The position numbers and the translations under genes are program-made. The notes under the pieces were generated by a model that ran no database searches, had not been told where the DNA came from, and was given only the letters and a program-made list of their open reading frames with translations. Positions 35,699 through 46,620 of a DNA stretch of 64,000 nt are shown piece by piece. Source of the stretch: Mactromeris polynyma (lineage: Eukaryota > Mollusca > Bivalvia > Venerida > Mactridae); the NCBI GenBank assembly GCA_032209605.1, contig JASFXZ010000032.1:5085722-5149721 (forward strand), read 5' to 3'. Each line of letters starts with the position of its first letter. The stretch's first letter is position 1.

Positions 35699-37439
35699 AG
35701 ACAGAAGGCTTCAGCGTTCAGGATACATTATTTCAGCTACAACAGTCATACACTAGCAATACCGACACAGACAATATGTGGTGTATCATGCTCACTCAAG
35801 AATTAAGTCATTCAGACATTGCATAATCGTCTTTCGTATACTTTTTCATTAAATTATCAAGTCTTTGAAAGTATATTTTATCTAAAAAGAACTAACAACA
35901 ACATTAGATAGTAATTATTTTATTCTATAAACGAGAAGTTGCATTTACATAGGAAACAATAACCTAATGATAAATATATGGAACTATAAATGTGTCCACA
36001 GGTGCCCCCACATTACTCAATCAAGGGCGTAATTCTTCTCATACTAACATAATACAATAAATAATGGAGGTGCCCAATTTCATCGGATGACTAATATTCA
36101 TATGAAGTTTAGTAACTCTAGAAAAAAAACACTTCTAGAGATATCAGCGACAACATAGGAAATGTTAATTTTCATGTAAGAAGGGCCCGTTACTCTGGTT
36201 TCCATTTGGTGAAGAAGGGTGGCCGATCCCCAAGTGCTCACATTCATATGCTGATAAGTATTGATGCAATACTTTAAAACGTTTGTTCAAACACTCTACT
36301 ATTAGCATGCAATACAGAGTAAAATGCTAATTGTTATGTAATAAAGGCCCGTAACTTTGTTTTGCCTGGATGGAGAGGGACGCGAAACTTCAGGTTGAGG
36401 AGATATGAACGACGAAGTGGAAAAGACGAACGGATGGACGGACTTACGAACGGACAATGGTAAATGTAAGTGCCAACACCAACCACAATTGTTAGGGGTA
36501 AACTTAATAAAAATCAGTTGTTCTTTCATACTAAATTTTGTACATTGTATTTGAAAGATTTTATTTATTTTTCAAGTTAGTCAAACACATTTGTTAGGAT
36601 GTAGAGAACAGAGCAATGAGACTTAACACAATAAGTTCGACCAAACTATCAACCGTTAAAAAATTACCGCTATAAATACTTTATAACGTTATATTCATTT
36701 ATTAAGACAACTTACACTAAAACATAACGGTTTTTGTCCGGCAATCGCAGTCTTTCTTAGCTGAACTGATACGTTGCTAGGTTGTTGTTTACCCGTTGCT
36801 ACGGCCATTTAGTTTAGCGACGTTGATTCGGAAAACAGGTCGAATAAACGTACGAGAAATCATTTTAACAATTACTTAAAATGCTTCTTAAAAATAATAA
36901 CAAACATATGATAAAATACGTTACCAGAAAAATGTTTACTTTTTTATAAATGTGTAGATAAATAATAGACACGAAATACCTCTGGCTTGTTTGAAAATCC
37001 TTTCAACACGGTTATTTCGATAAACGGAGGATAAAGATTGCGCTATGCGCATGCGTTTCATGTGTTAAATATTGAGTTTATTATCTGCACTTAAGCCTTT
37101 TTGAATAATTGAGTATTCGTGATTGAAAGCATAATGAATTTATTGATAATGATCTTTCTTAACACATACCTGCAATATTTGAAATATTTTGTTGCAGATA
37201 TAATCTCTTTTCCCAATCAAACAGCTCAAAATGGCCTTGAATTGTCAACACGAAACTAAATGCACGCGTAGTTTGATACACTTACATAGTGTGTGCATGT
37301 CAAAACACCCGAAGTTATCTCCCTTATCACTAGAATTTTCATTTTAAATAAAATTCTGTATGGACAAATAATAACGCATAACGAAAGTAACGCATGCACA
37401 TTTAATGTATTGAAATGATACGCACACAATGCTTATGAT

Positions 37440-37650
37440 ATAAATAATGACGGTTATGATCACCATGGAAATTTCGATTTTTATAGTAGAAGTGATATAA
37501 TGTCATGCAAGTTACAGTTTACTTTCCGAAGTAAACGTAATATATTACGGACTTCATTTAACGAGGTAACTGAAAACGATAAAAACGAATATTCGGCGAT
37601 AATGTCCTTCCTGAAAACGAGTTTAATGAACTTAATAATTGTCCGGACAA
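37440..37650. repeat. Third copy of the duplicated flank (partial)
   Basis: ATAATGACGGTTATGATCAC, GTAGAAGTGATATAATG, TTACTTTCCGAAG and AACGAGTTTAATGAA match 31825-32030 and 42840-43000 in order. It lies in the 3' flank of member A, as the 31-32 kb copy lies in the 3' flank of member B. Confidence 0.72.
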
Positions 37651-38746
37651 TAACTCCAAGTTATCCAAATTGCTTATACAGATAGAGGACATCGATGGGG
37701 AGTGCAATGCACAAGAACCATAACTTATAACAATAGTATGTTAATCAATGTTATGTAAATAATACAAGGTCAACAGTAATTGTTAAAGTTTTCTATAGTT
37801 GTGATTGTCAAACAAATGTAACACATGTGCCCTGAATTTTTTTGAGTTTAATAATAACTTTATTTACAACTATTAGAAAATAAATGATAAACATAATGAC
37901 AAATAAAAATAAATGTATAGCCAAATAAATTTTGGATATAATGACAAAAATGTATAGCAATGTGTTGCACTAGACATATCTCACTTGTATCTTTTGTGAA
38001 TTGAAAACATACAAATTGCTCAACACATACACAATAACAAACATGGTAGAAATCTGCATATCTCGGATCCTTCCGTAACTTGCGTAAATGAGTGGAGTCG
38101 TGATAGAAGGATAGTTATCCAAGTAGATTTGTATTCAAGCTTATCAATGAATCAATGGTATAAACTTTGAACGATACTGGTAATTATTCCTATAATGATA
38201 AGTTGGTCAGATTAATTAGTATTAGTCAACTACGGTACCCGTAGCGTTTCCAAAATAGGATTTCTAAGAGTATGGAACTTCCGTACACTGGACACAAGTT
38301 CTAAAGGTACGAAACCGTACACATAGTCACTGCTCGAAACTCCAAGCATAAAGCAGAAATTGTGAAATTAAATAAAACTTATAAATGTTATAACTTCAGA
38401 ACCTGGCATGATTGGTCATTTATGTAAAATTAGACTCAACGAATCCCAGAGAGTGATATTAAACCAGCCGCTATCAAGTTTATACCTCGGACGAATCAGC
38501 GTGTGTATGCCACTTTTCGATCCGTTATATGTTATTTGTGTGATTTAAAACAATAATTTCATAATAAGTGACAGCTGATAAAATTGAATGATGAAGAAAC
38601 TTATTTAACCCAGTTAGTAAATTGAAAGTTAAATGATCCGCAGGATTTTGCCGGAGTTATGTTCACTGACGAATAGCTAGCTCTTGGCGATGATGAAAAC
38701 GAATGTTCGTAACGGCACGACTTCTAAATAGCTTGGGGAATGGTCA

Positions 38747-40304
38747 CTATGATATTGCACACATCTTTGACTTAACGCTTTTGGATTCATTCCTGAAACA
38801 AAATAAAAAAGTACAGGGTATTCGAATTTTGCAACAGGTATTAGATCTACTATAAAGGATGAGATACATCTAGTGTAGTGTATAGTGTACGTGCAATTTC
38901 CAGCTTGATATCTGGATTCATTTTAAGTTCTGAACACCAACCAGTTTTCAAAAGTTATCGCTATATTTATTCTAGCATGACACATATATTAGAGAAAGAC
39001 TGTGGCGTACGGAAGAGTATATCCACAAACTATAACTGTCCTAGACAGATCTAGGCAAAGGGAGGAGGCCTACACAGGGAGGGACACAAAAACAGCAAAC
39101 CGACCAGAAAGCCCATACGGTATGTGGACAAAAACAATACTGAAATAGTAAGGACAATGTTAACCAAACAGCACACTATCATCAACGAACTGAAAAGACT
39201 ATAAATGGAACGACACAGGACTATGTACACGCAATATGTACAGGAATGTTTACGAAATGCATCATTGGAACTGTTAGAATACTATTGTAACCTTAAACAA
39301 GTTTATCAGCATGCTAACCTCGCACTTAGTCGTAGCAGTCAGATAAAGGAGCACAGTAATCCCACAAGACACACTAATTACTACTGACTTATTTTTAATT
39401 GTTCCTTAATATTTTAAAATCATCAGTTGGATTAGATTGTGAAGCTGTTAAATTACAAACTCTTAAATGCCAACATGCATGCGGGTAATCGGTAGCTAGT
39501 TAATTATGTGGCAGAAGTATGCCACCATTCTTACGCTTGGTTTTCTGCTTTTATTTTTTCAATGCGTAATTCTTCCATTTTCCGTTCATGTTTCATTCTT
39601 TCTTCTTCCTTCTTTTGTTCGATCTTCGTATTTTCCATTTCTATTCGTTTCTTCTCTAATTCTATTCTGTTGCTTTCATTTTCTTGTTCCTTATGTTTGA
39701 CAGCAACGTTTTCCTTCTCTACTTGATGTTGTCGTTTCTGTCTAAAAATCCAAGTATAATAAGTTACGGGTATTCTAAATGTAATGAAATACAAAAACAA
39801 TGTTTACATTTAGGACATCAATTTTGTAAACGTTATAAAGCTCCTGATTGATGTAAATTAATATTGAAATCTTTAATTTACGAAATAATTAATGTGCTTC
39901 TCTTTCTTACAAAGCACGTTTATAATTATGACATCTGACAGGAAGAGCCAATTGATATTCACATTCATTGAAATAGTTCAGAACAATTTGCTTCAGGGAG
40001 TCTTGAGTGCCATTAGTCATATCTACACATACACGCAAAGACGTATATATAATGACATTCATTAAAACATTACTACAGCAGCAAATGTCAAACTTATGTA
40101 AGCACGAATGCATATATTTCATCCAATGAACAGCTCATTAGACCCATAATTGAAAGCAATTATCGATGTCTACACTAAGTAGAGAAATTTATACTTGACA
40201 TACTTGTCTTCCTCCATGCTATTGCACTGTACAACTTCATCTGCTGTGCTATGCTTATGTCCAAGGTTGCAAAGATAGCTTCCCAGTATAAGATTTCTAG
40301 CCAT
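38747..40304 (-). CDS. Small CaaX-terminated coiled-coil protein, family member A
   Basis: Three coding exons in phase 2, 40204-40304, 39535-39741 and 38747-38792; 117 residues. Exon 1: MARNLILGSYLCNLGHKH then STADEVVQCNSMEEDK, with the same Cys12/His16/His18/Cys27 spacing as its paralogues. Exon 2, the same 207 nt as in member C, is a Glu/Lys coiled coil (NRIELEKKRIEMENTKIEQK ... MEELRIEKIKAENQA). Exon 3 encodes NESKSVKSKMCAIS and stop, thirteen residues after the splice being near-identical in sense to member C, including the CaaX motif CAIS with basic residues before it. Prenylation, most likely farnesylation, and attachment to a membrane face are predicted from CaaX rules. The third exon of member C has no equivalent in the 742-bp second intron. 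No family name known to me; a role in membrane-linked signalling or scaffolding is only a guess. Confidence 0.8.
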
Positions 40305-40454
40305 TGCTTATTTATGTTGTTGCTCTGGCTGTAAATATCTTTTATTACAGTCACTCCTGGTTGCAAAACAAAACTAGGTCAATGTTAACAGTTATTAGAA
40401 TTCATTAATTCAAAGATTCTTTTCTTTTAAGAGAAATGGACATACGTCAAGAAC

Positions 40455-40560
40455 CGATTGGTGTCTTAAAATGAAATAATTACACTCATGTTGCCACTTG
40501 AGCATGTTTTAATGGCTTGCTGATTGAGTCTTTTGTCCTTCCGTCCGTCTGTCGTTTTCG
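40455..40560 (-). promoter_or_regulatory. Conserved 5' flank of family member A
   Basis: GATTGGTGTCTTAAAATGAA, CCACTTGAGCATG and TTTAATGGCTTGCTGATTGA are collinear with the flank of member C at 28888-29005, at nearly the same distance from the start codon. Confidence 0.45.
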
Positions 40561-41389
40561 AACTTCCCAATTCTAGACAAGTGTCAATCCCATGGATAAG
40601 TTCACAACCATACCAAAATTGAAGTGCAACATTTCCAGTCGTGTACAAATCAATTTCTCTGGTTGTTATCAAGCTTTCATCATATACTGTCATTTCGAGA
40701 TCTGTCTTGCGATGGGTAAACAATAAATAAATGAACAGAGTAAATACTTCTTTATGTTTTGACAATTCATTTATTGTAGTTGTTTACCGGAAATGTTTAC
40801 CACTTGACAGTTCAATGTTGATCCTTGTCAAGAAGTGTTAAGAAGTTGCGAATAACAAATACACGTTTTCATCGAGTGATGGAAGTGATAGAAGTCGATC
40901 TGCCTCTTAAATATTATGTCCATCGACTAGTTTTTGCTTACATCAAACAAGATAGAAACAAGAAATGAATACTAAATAAACAAAGTTCTATAATTAGGGT
41001 CCGGAATTATAACGGATACTTACACTCAAATCTCAAAGCACAAACTCTTCACTTATGAGTCTGAAAGTAACGTTAAAATGTATGTTAGTGTTAAATGGGT
41101 GCTGAATATTTAGGTGTGCTTGTCTTTTTTCTATTATGTAAGTAATATGAGATCTGGTAGTAATTATTAAGTCTAAGAGTGGCACTAAAACCCAATAAAT
41201 ACTCCAATATCTCATAATCACACTTAAACCTCAAAGAAAATGAAACAAAACGGATATTGAGCACTAATTTGACAACATCGTGCATTGTCCACACTCTAAT
41301 TCCCCCCACCCCTCAGTCTAATAAGGGTAACTTCTGTGATTTGATATTTGATTGTCGAGTGTAAAATAGAGATCAAGTTGCTACAGTAT

Positions 41390-41515
41390 ACGCCACATAT
41401 ACAATGCAATGCCTCCCTACACAGACCCCCCTGCTAAAACAAAAAAACAGGTACTAAGGAGGTGCAAGGGTAAACACACATGGGAGCAGGTTAGCATCCC
41501 GGGCCCAGTTGTTGG
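41390..41515 (-). repeat. R1 dispersed repeat, 3' part, reverse orientation
   Basis: ATGCCTCCCTACACAGACCC and GGAGGTGCAAGGGTAAAC are the complement of the R1 words GGGTCTGTGTAGGGAGGCAT and GTTTACCCTTGCACCTCC. Confidence 0.65.
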
Positions 41516-41721
41516 GATAAATATAACATATTCCTTGAATTCATAATATTAAATTGATTTATTTAACACAAGAACACCAACAAACTTTACGAGTACAAGT
41601 GTACACGGCCTCTCATATCTGAGTGAGAGACTATTCATGATTTACAAACATCAATTAATCTACTTATACAAGTTCCGTTATAAGTAGTATACATCTTAAT
41701 TGTAATCTCATCTTATACATA

Positions 41722-41899
41722 CAATCGAACCTCGTTTATTCGACAAAACTTTTATCCGAATACTTGATATCATCCGAAATAAATATCAGGTATCGATGTA
41801 TCTTATTAGGCACGTCGAATTGAAATGGGCTATACGTAACCATGTATTATTCAGAATAAAATTTCGGACCTTTGAATTCGAATGAACGAGGTCCGACTG
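41722..41899. mobile_element. TA-flanked MITE, Tigger/pogo-like ends, 178 bp
   Basis: Starts CAATCGAACCTCGTTTATTC and ends GAATGAACGAGGTCCGACTG, ~24-bp terminal inverted repeats with few mismatches, flanked by TA on both sides (41720-41721 and 41900-41901). CAGTCGAACCTCG-type ends with TA target are typical of the pogo/Tigger branch of Tc1/mariner. No transposase frame: non-autonomous. Confidence 0.85.
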
Positions 41900-42169
41900 T
41901 ACTTTAAAATTGCACTCCTTCTTAAATGTTCAATTTATGCTATTTATGGTACGTACATTTTATCAATTAAATATTTCAAAATACACGTATTTGATCTATT
42001 GACACACATGTGCTGGTATAACTTTATATATACATACAAATATAATGCCGCTAAAAACACATTGTCACGAACGGTCGAAATGAGCATTTACAATAGTCGT
42101 ATAAATGAAGAAATAATCAAAGATAAAGTTTGTGCTAAAATACATATAAACAAAATAAAAATTGAATCA

Positions 42170-43330
42170 CCTGTGGTTAAAATAATCCAATCAAGTTTAT
42201 TTCAATATATTGATTATTGGGTTTGTATATTGCCCAGTGCATAGCTAAATAGGGGTGTATTTACATATAGGTAGATATACAAAAAGCGATGTATATATAC
42301 ACATAGTCGTTAACGCGGAAAACCGCATTAGGTACACCATTCATACTTATGAACATAATAATCGATACGTTTAAGAAATGTAAAACGTAAATCTTGGCAT
42401 AACAGTGGAGATACTGAAGTGGTTAAGGCATCCGCCTTGGAAGCGGAAGGTCGAAGGTTTGAATCCAGGTAGGGGTCCGTTCTGATATGGCTGATTGCTG
42501 AGCCGCCAGCTAGTTAAATAATGGTTACCATGCACCTACCTGTCTGATGCCTGGCATTAAAGGACAGGTATCGGGAAGTTATTGTGCTACATAAAGTAGG
42601 AATCTCATAAGTCAAAAATGGCTGGCCCTTCAATGGGGGTGACACTATAATAAATCAACACTTTTTACTGAAAATATGGATAATGGCGATGGTGAAAATT
42701 ATCATTTATAATACAGTTTGCCCAACCGGGGTCATGTAGGGGAATTAAATTGTGGATGACTCCCGACAGTCGGACGGTTATACACCCTTCGAGACCGACC
42801 GACAACCTGGATATTGACTTGGCCGGTAATAGTATAAGCAATGACGATCATGATAACCTTGCTAATTTTGAATGATATAGTAGAAGTGATATAATGCCAT
42901 GCAAGCTAAACTTAACTTTTGGAACGGTGTAGGATATTATATGAGTGGCCAGCATAATTAGGCTTTGATGATTTTGTCTTTTTCTGGAAACGACTTCAAC
43001 GAATTCAATAAGTCCATACTTCATTTAGATCTATGTCATAAACTGCTAATACACATTCTATCAATAAAAAAGAAAAAAAACATTGCACAAGACAAAATTG
43101 ACCAGCATTGTAAGTTGCGACTGAATTGCAAATAATAAAAGTAATGCGTCTGAGACGTCATTTATAATAGAAAACTGTTATGGCCAAAAAACATCATGTT
43201 CGATAACAAATATTCAAGCTCTTTGCTAATAACTGCAGACACTCCAAAACATATACGAGTCAAATAGGACTTTCCGACTTTCCGAATAGAGCTATTGACA
43301 ATAGTTAGTAACTACATGATGATAACCAAT
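42170..43330. repeat. Segmental duplicate of 31370-32430, directly 3' of the Toll-like receptor gene
   Basis: Collinear with 31370-32430 (see GGAAAACCGCATTAGGTACA, AATAATCGATACGTT, ACAAATATTCAAGCTC) apart from the SINE at 42419-42665. The match runs up to within about 10-100 bp of the receptor stop codon. Confidence 0.85.
42419..42665 (+). mobile_element. tRNA-derived SINE with target duplication, 247 bp
   Basis: A-box-like GTGGTTAAGGCATCCGCC, B box GGTTTGAATCC, then a tRNA-unrelated body (CTGATGCCTGGCATTAAAGG, ATCGGGAAGTTATTGTGCTA, CTCATAAGTCAAAAATGGC) and tail GGGGGTGACACTATAATAAA. Flanked by TACTGAA on both sides (42412-42418, 42666-42672); the duplicated locus at 31587-31593 has a single TACTGAA and no insert. 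The head is truncated at its 5' end. Confidence 0.9.
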
Positions 43331-43338
43331 GATACACA

Positions 43339-45891
43339 TTAAATATCATGAATATAGTGTACGCATTTATGCCAAAACACTTCCAACAGTTCAGGATTCT
43401 CCGGTAAATCTGTATTAGGACATTTTCGTAGAAGGTCGAGTAATTCAATCGGCAACATATTGGGTGGAATAGTTTCTAGAAACACTATCACTATCACTTT
43501 CCTTTTCTGATGAATTTCTTCCATTATAGCCATATTCATTTCAAAATTGCACCATTTATTCTTCAGAAAGTATCGACTCACCAGTAGGAATGTGCGTTTA
43601 CTAGTTCGGATTGCTCTCGATATATTTATAGCAATAGCTTCGCCGAGTTCAAAATCCCTGTCTCGAATGTTTAGCTTCTTTCCGCTTACATTTTCCAAGT
43701 TCAATCTCATGTCTTCCGTAGCAAAAACTCTATCACCGTCACCATAAGACAGAAAAGCATCAAACTCATAAATATTCTCATCATCTTCTCTTTTGTCATC
43801 GTTTTGCAGTTTCACCTTCGCCATGTAATACATGTATCGCAATCTCCAACGATTGTAGTAGACAAAGTAAGATATGAAAATCGCACAAATAAAACTTATG
43901 AATGTAGAACCGCCTACAATTATTTCCAAATACGATACACAACCTTCTTTCAATTGTTCGAGTTCATTAGACCAAGTGCCATTTAATGTTTGGACACCGC
44001 CAGAACCAATAACACAATAATACTGCTCCTTGTCGATAAACCATATCGCCGATGGTTGAAACAGCCACTCTATGAATGGCATGTTTACACAACTACATGT
44101 CAATGAATTTCTATTAATATTTACAGTAATCGCTTGATGTTTCGCGAGACGATTTAGAAACTGTCTAATAGGATCTTGTAGAGTTTGTAGCCGATTACTA
44201 GAAAGATCCAACACATTGAGATTAGACAATGATGTTAGAGTAAGATCTATGGCTTCTAAGAAATTTTCAGATAAATCGATCACTTTAATATTATATAAAT
44301 GTGTGAACAAGTCTTTGTCTATTCGATAGATCCTATTTCTAGACATACGCAATTCCCTCAAACTTCCCAAAGACCGGAAAAGCATTCCGTTTTTGTCTTC
44401 TCGTACTGTCATCCCCATTAGATTGTTCTCAAGATCAAGAACTTCCAGGTTCCGTAAGCCGCCGAATGCAGTTTGATGTACAAATTCAATATAGTTATTG
44501 GACAGATTTAAATAAATCAGTACCGGAAGTCCAGCGAAGGCATGCGCGTGAAGTTTGGGGAGAAAGTTCCGGGACAAATCCATACGGGTGATGTTATTGT
44601 CTGTATGCATAAAATCTAATAATCTGATATCAGAAGAACTACCGCTACATATCAAAGTCCGTAGTTCTAGTCTTGAATCTTCGCTTCGTCGAGATCGTTT
44701 ATGTCTTAAGAAAGTTGCGTTTGTTTTCTTATCAAAAAGAAATGCATTGTTGAAAGTGGAAGTGAATGCTCTGTCAGATCGTAGTACTAAATGTTGATTC
44801 GCCGCATCAAATATCGTCAAATTGCGGTTGCCGAAAATGGCCTCTTCCATGTAAATGCCGAAATTTAATTTGTTATCTCTCATGTAAAGTCTTTTGAGAG
44901 AACTCGGAAATAAACTAAACACACCATAATCCACAAATTCTATTCCATTATCATTCATTTGAATCTCAATTATCTTCATCGTACGTAAATGCCTCACAGA
45001 AGGTCTCAGTAGTTCAATTCCTGCTCTATTTGGGTCATGAATGGCACTGATATTTAAGTATTTAAGCTGAGTATTAAACATAAGATCCTCGGCAACTCGT
45101 CCGAACTGATCAAATCCTAAGTCTGAATTCCAAGATATATCTAAATATTCCAAATTTCTCAACCACATGAAAGTTCCATATTTAATGGTTTTGATATGGC
45201 AATTCACCATCGTCAGGCGTTTTAGTGAAACAAGACCAACAAACGAGCTGTCGTCTAAATGTTTTATTTCACAGGTTCCGGAATCTCCTGACAGTTCTAG
45301 AACAGTTAAATTCTTAAGAGCTTTGAAACTCTCATTGAAAATCATATTCGGAAATCCGTCTATTCTCAATTTATTTAAGTTAGTAAGATCTTTTAGGGAT
45401 TCGCTTGGTATTTTAGAAGCTGGTGCATCACGAAAATCAACGTTGTTATGAATGTAAAGAATTCTCAACTTCTGCAATGCACCAAACACGCCAAGCTTAA
45501 ATACTATTTGTGGTAAGAAAAATAAAGTTTTTTGTCCATTTAGAAACAAACATTCAAGACTAATAAGATCCCGGAACGTGCCGTTTTCGATCGACGTAAT
45601 CTTGTTATGTGACATATCTAGACATTTTAGATTTACCAAACCAGCGAAATGTTGATATTTTAAAACTTTAAACCAATTTTCTTGCAGGTGCAGTTCTGTA
45701 GTTCTGTTGGTGATTGATCTAGGTGGGTTAAAAAGGCCTTTCTTTGAGCAATTAGTTGAAAACCCGCCATATGTCGTGTTCTTGCAGTCACAAAACATGC
45801 AGTAATAAGGCAAGTCATCGATTGAAACAACTGCCCATGAAAATGCTGACAAGATGACTAGCGTGAAAGTTCTTACTAGTGTCGTTGCCAT
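43339..45891 (-). CDS. Toll-like receptor (single cysteine cluster type), intronless CDS
   Basis: 850 residues in one frame. Signal peptide about 1-23 (TLVILSAFSWAVVS). LRR N-terminal cysteine cap about 30-50 (YCMFCDCKN ... NCSKKG), then about twenty leucine-rich repeats of the LxxLxLxxNxL form, one LRR C-terminal cap 593-656 with Cys599, Cys601, Cys626 and Cys651, transmembrane helix 657-679 and TIR domain 708-850. Box 1 is YEFDAFLSY, box 3 FWHKCVHY at 839. The BB loop reads RDFELG (745-750) where RDxxPG is usual, so the Pro is Leu749. A membrane pattern-recognition receptor signalling through TIR-TIR contacts is expected; ligand unknown. A pyrimidine-rich acceptor ends at 45940, 49 bp before the ATG, and a CAG|GTGAGT donor lies at 47010, suggesting a 1.07-kb intron in the 5' UTR. 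Mollusc receptors of this type are often intronless and multi-copy. Confidence 0.93.
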   Translation of the reverse strand: MATTLVRTFTLVILSAFSWAVVSIDDLPYYCMFCDCKNTTYGGFSTNCSKKGLFNPPRSITNRTTELHLQENWFKVLKYQHFAGLVNLKCLDMSHNKITSIENGTFRDLISLECLFLNGQKTLFFLPQIVFKLGVFGALQKLRILYIHNNVDFRDAPASKIPSESLKDLTNLNKLRIDGFPNMIFNESFKALKNLTVLELSGDSGTCEIKHLDDSSFVGLVSLKRLTMVNCHIKTIKYGTFMWLRNLEYLDISWNSDLGFDQFGRVAEDLMFNTQLKYLNISAIHDPNRAGIELLRPSVRHLRTMKIIEIQMNDNGIEFVDYGVFSLFPSSLKRLYMRDNKLNFGIYMEEAIFGNRNLTIFDAANQHLVLRSDRAFTSTFNNAFLFDKKTNATFLRHKRSRRSEDSRLELRTLICSGSSSDIRLLDFMHTDNNITRMDLSRNFLPKLHAHAFAGLPVLIYLNLSNNYIEFVHQTAFGGLRNLEVLDLENNLMGMTVREDKNGMLFRSLGSLRELRMSRNRIYRIDKDLFTHLYNIKVIDLSENFLEAIDLTLTSLSNLNVLDLSSNRLQTLQDPIRQFLNRLAKHQAITVNINRNSLTCSCVNMPFIEWLFQPSAIWFIDKEQYYCVIGSGGVQTLNGTWSNELEQLKEGCVSYLEIIVGGSTFISFICAIFISYFVYYNRWRLRYMYYMAKVKLQNDDKREDDENIYEFDAFLSYGDGDRVFATEDMRLNLENVSGKKLNIRDRDFELGEAIAINISRAIRTSKRTFLLVSRYFLKNKWCNFEMNMAIMEEIHQKRKVIVIVFLETIPPNMLPIELLDLLRKCPNTDLPENPELLEVFWHKCVHYIHDI

Positions 45892-46054
45892 TATACAGAC
45901 TACGGTACACGGAAGGTATCGGACATACAGTAGATTATGCTGAAATAAAAAATGAATAAATAAAATGTTTTCATATAAATTGACTAGTTTTTCGTGAAGT
46001 TTTGATTATGTTGGGAATATTGTTATAATTCCCAAATCATAAAAATGTATAAAT

Positions 46055-46273
46055 GAGCACCGCTGTACGATTTCCAACCTCTTCTTTAAGTGACGTCATT
46101 TCCAGAAAACGTCACATGTGACGTCACCATGAACTGACAGTGAGCAATATTTGCACCATGTGGCAAAATGAAAACGAAGTGACCATATGGAGTAAATATT
46201 GTTTCTTGCTTGCAAATCGTCACATCTCAGATTATCATTATCAGAAGAGATTGTAAATCCCATAGCAGCACTC
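46055..46273. mobile_element. Palindromic MITE with cAMP-response-element sequences, copy 2
   Basis: Ends GAGCACCGCTGTACGATTTC and the complement of TAAATCCCATAGCAGCACTC form the inverted repeat. Holds exact TGACGTCA at 46091-46098 and 46119-46126. Homologous to 23306-23543. Confidence 0.78.
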
Positions 46274-46339
46274 AAAAAGAGTTGTGGAAGATATGATCTG
46301 CGTATTTCATGCATTTTTTCAGTTTCAAAAAGGCTTAAT

Positions 46340-46620
46340 ATCCACACAGACTCCGGGAAAATAGCAGTCCATAAACATCAGGCATTAGAGAAGGCGCAAG
46401 GGTAAATACGTAAGGGAACAGAGGCGCAGGGAATGGGACAACTAAGGAGAATTAAAGAGGACAAACAGAGGATGGAATACATCACAGGACGAGTCAAGAC
46501 AGCTGGTAGCAATAGGCCGAAATTTGGGAGAAAAAAATATTAACACTATATGAAGTAAAAGAATTGCACATGGGTAAAGGGAAATTTAACAAACATCTAA
46601 AACACAAATAGAAATAGTAG
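46340..46620 (-). repeat. R1 dispersed repeat, reverse orientation
   Basis: Complement of R1: CACACAGACTCCGGGAAAAT, GCGCAAGGGTAAATACGTAA, GGACGAGTCAAGACAGCTGG and AGGCCGAAATTTGGG appear in reverse order. Confidence 0.8.

Larger units (their letters stand above)
33372..38746. other. Intergenic region between family members B and A
   Basis: No supported gene. It holds a small element with TGAGACCCAGGT / ACTTGGGTCTCA ends (34063-34229), a full R1 copy (34595-35052), a fold-back element (35567-35698), dispersed repeat text at about 35990-36500 (with GACGAACGGATGGACGGACT) and a partial copy of the duplicated flank (37440-37650). 37840-37990 is very AT-rich. Confidence 0.6.
40305..43338. other. 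Intergenic region between member A and the Toll-like receptor gene
   Basis: No supported gene. Contains a reverse R1 fragment (about 41390-41515), a TA-flanked MITE (41722-41899) and the segmental duplicate block 42170-43330 with a SINE inserted in it (42419-42665). The block ends at the receptor stop codon. Confidence 0.6.
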
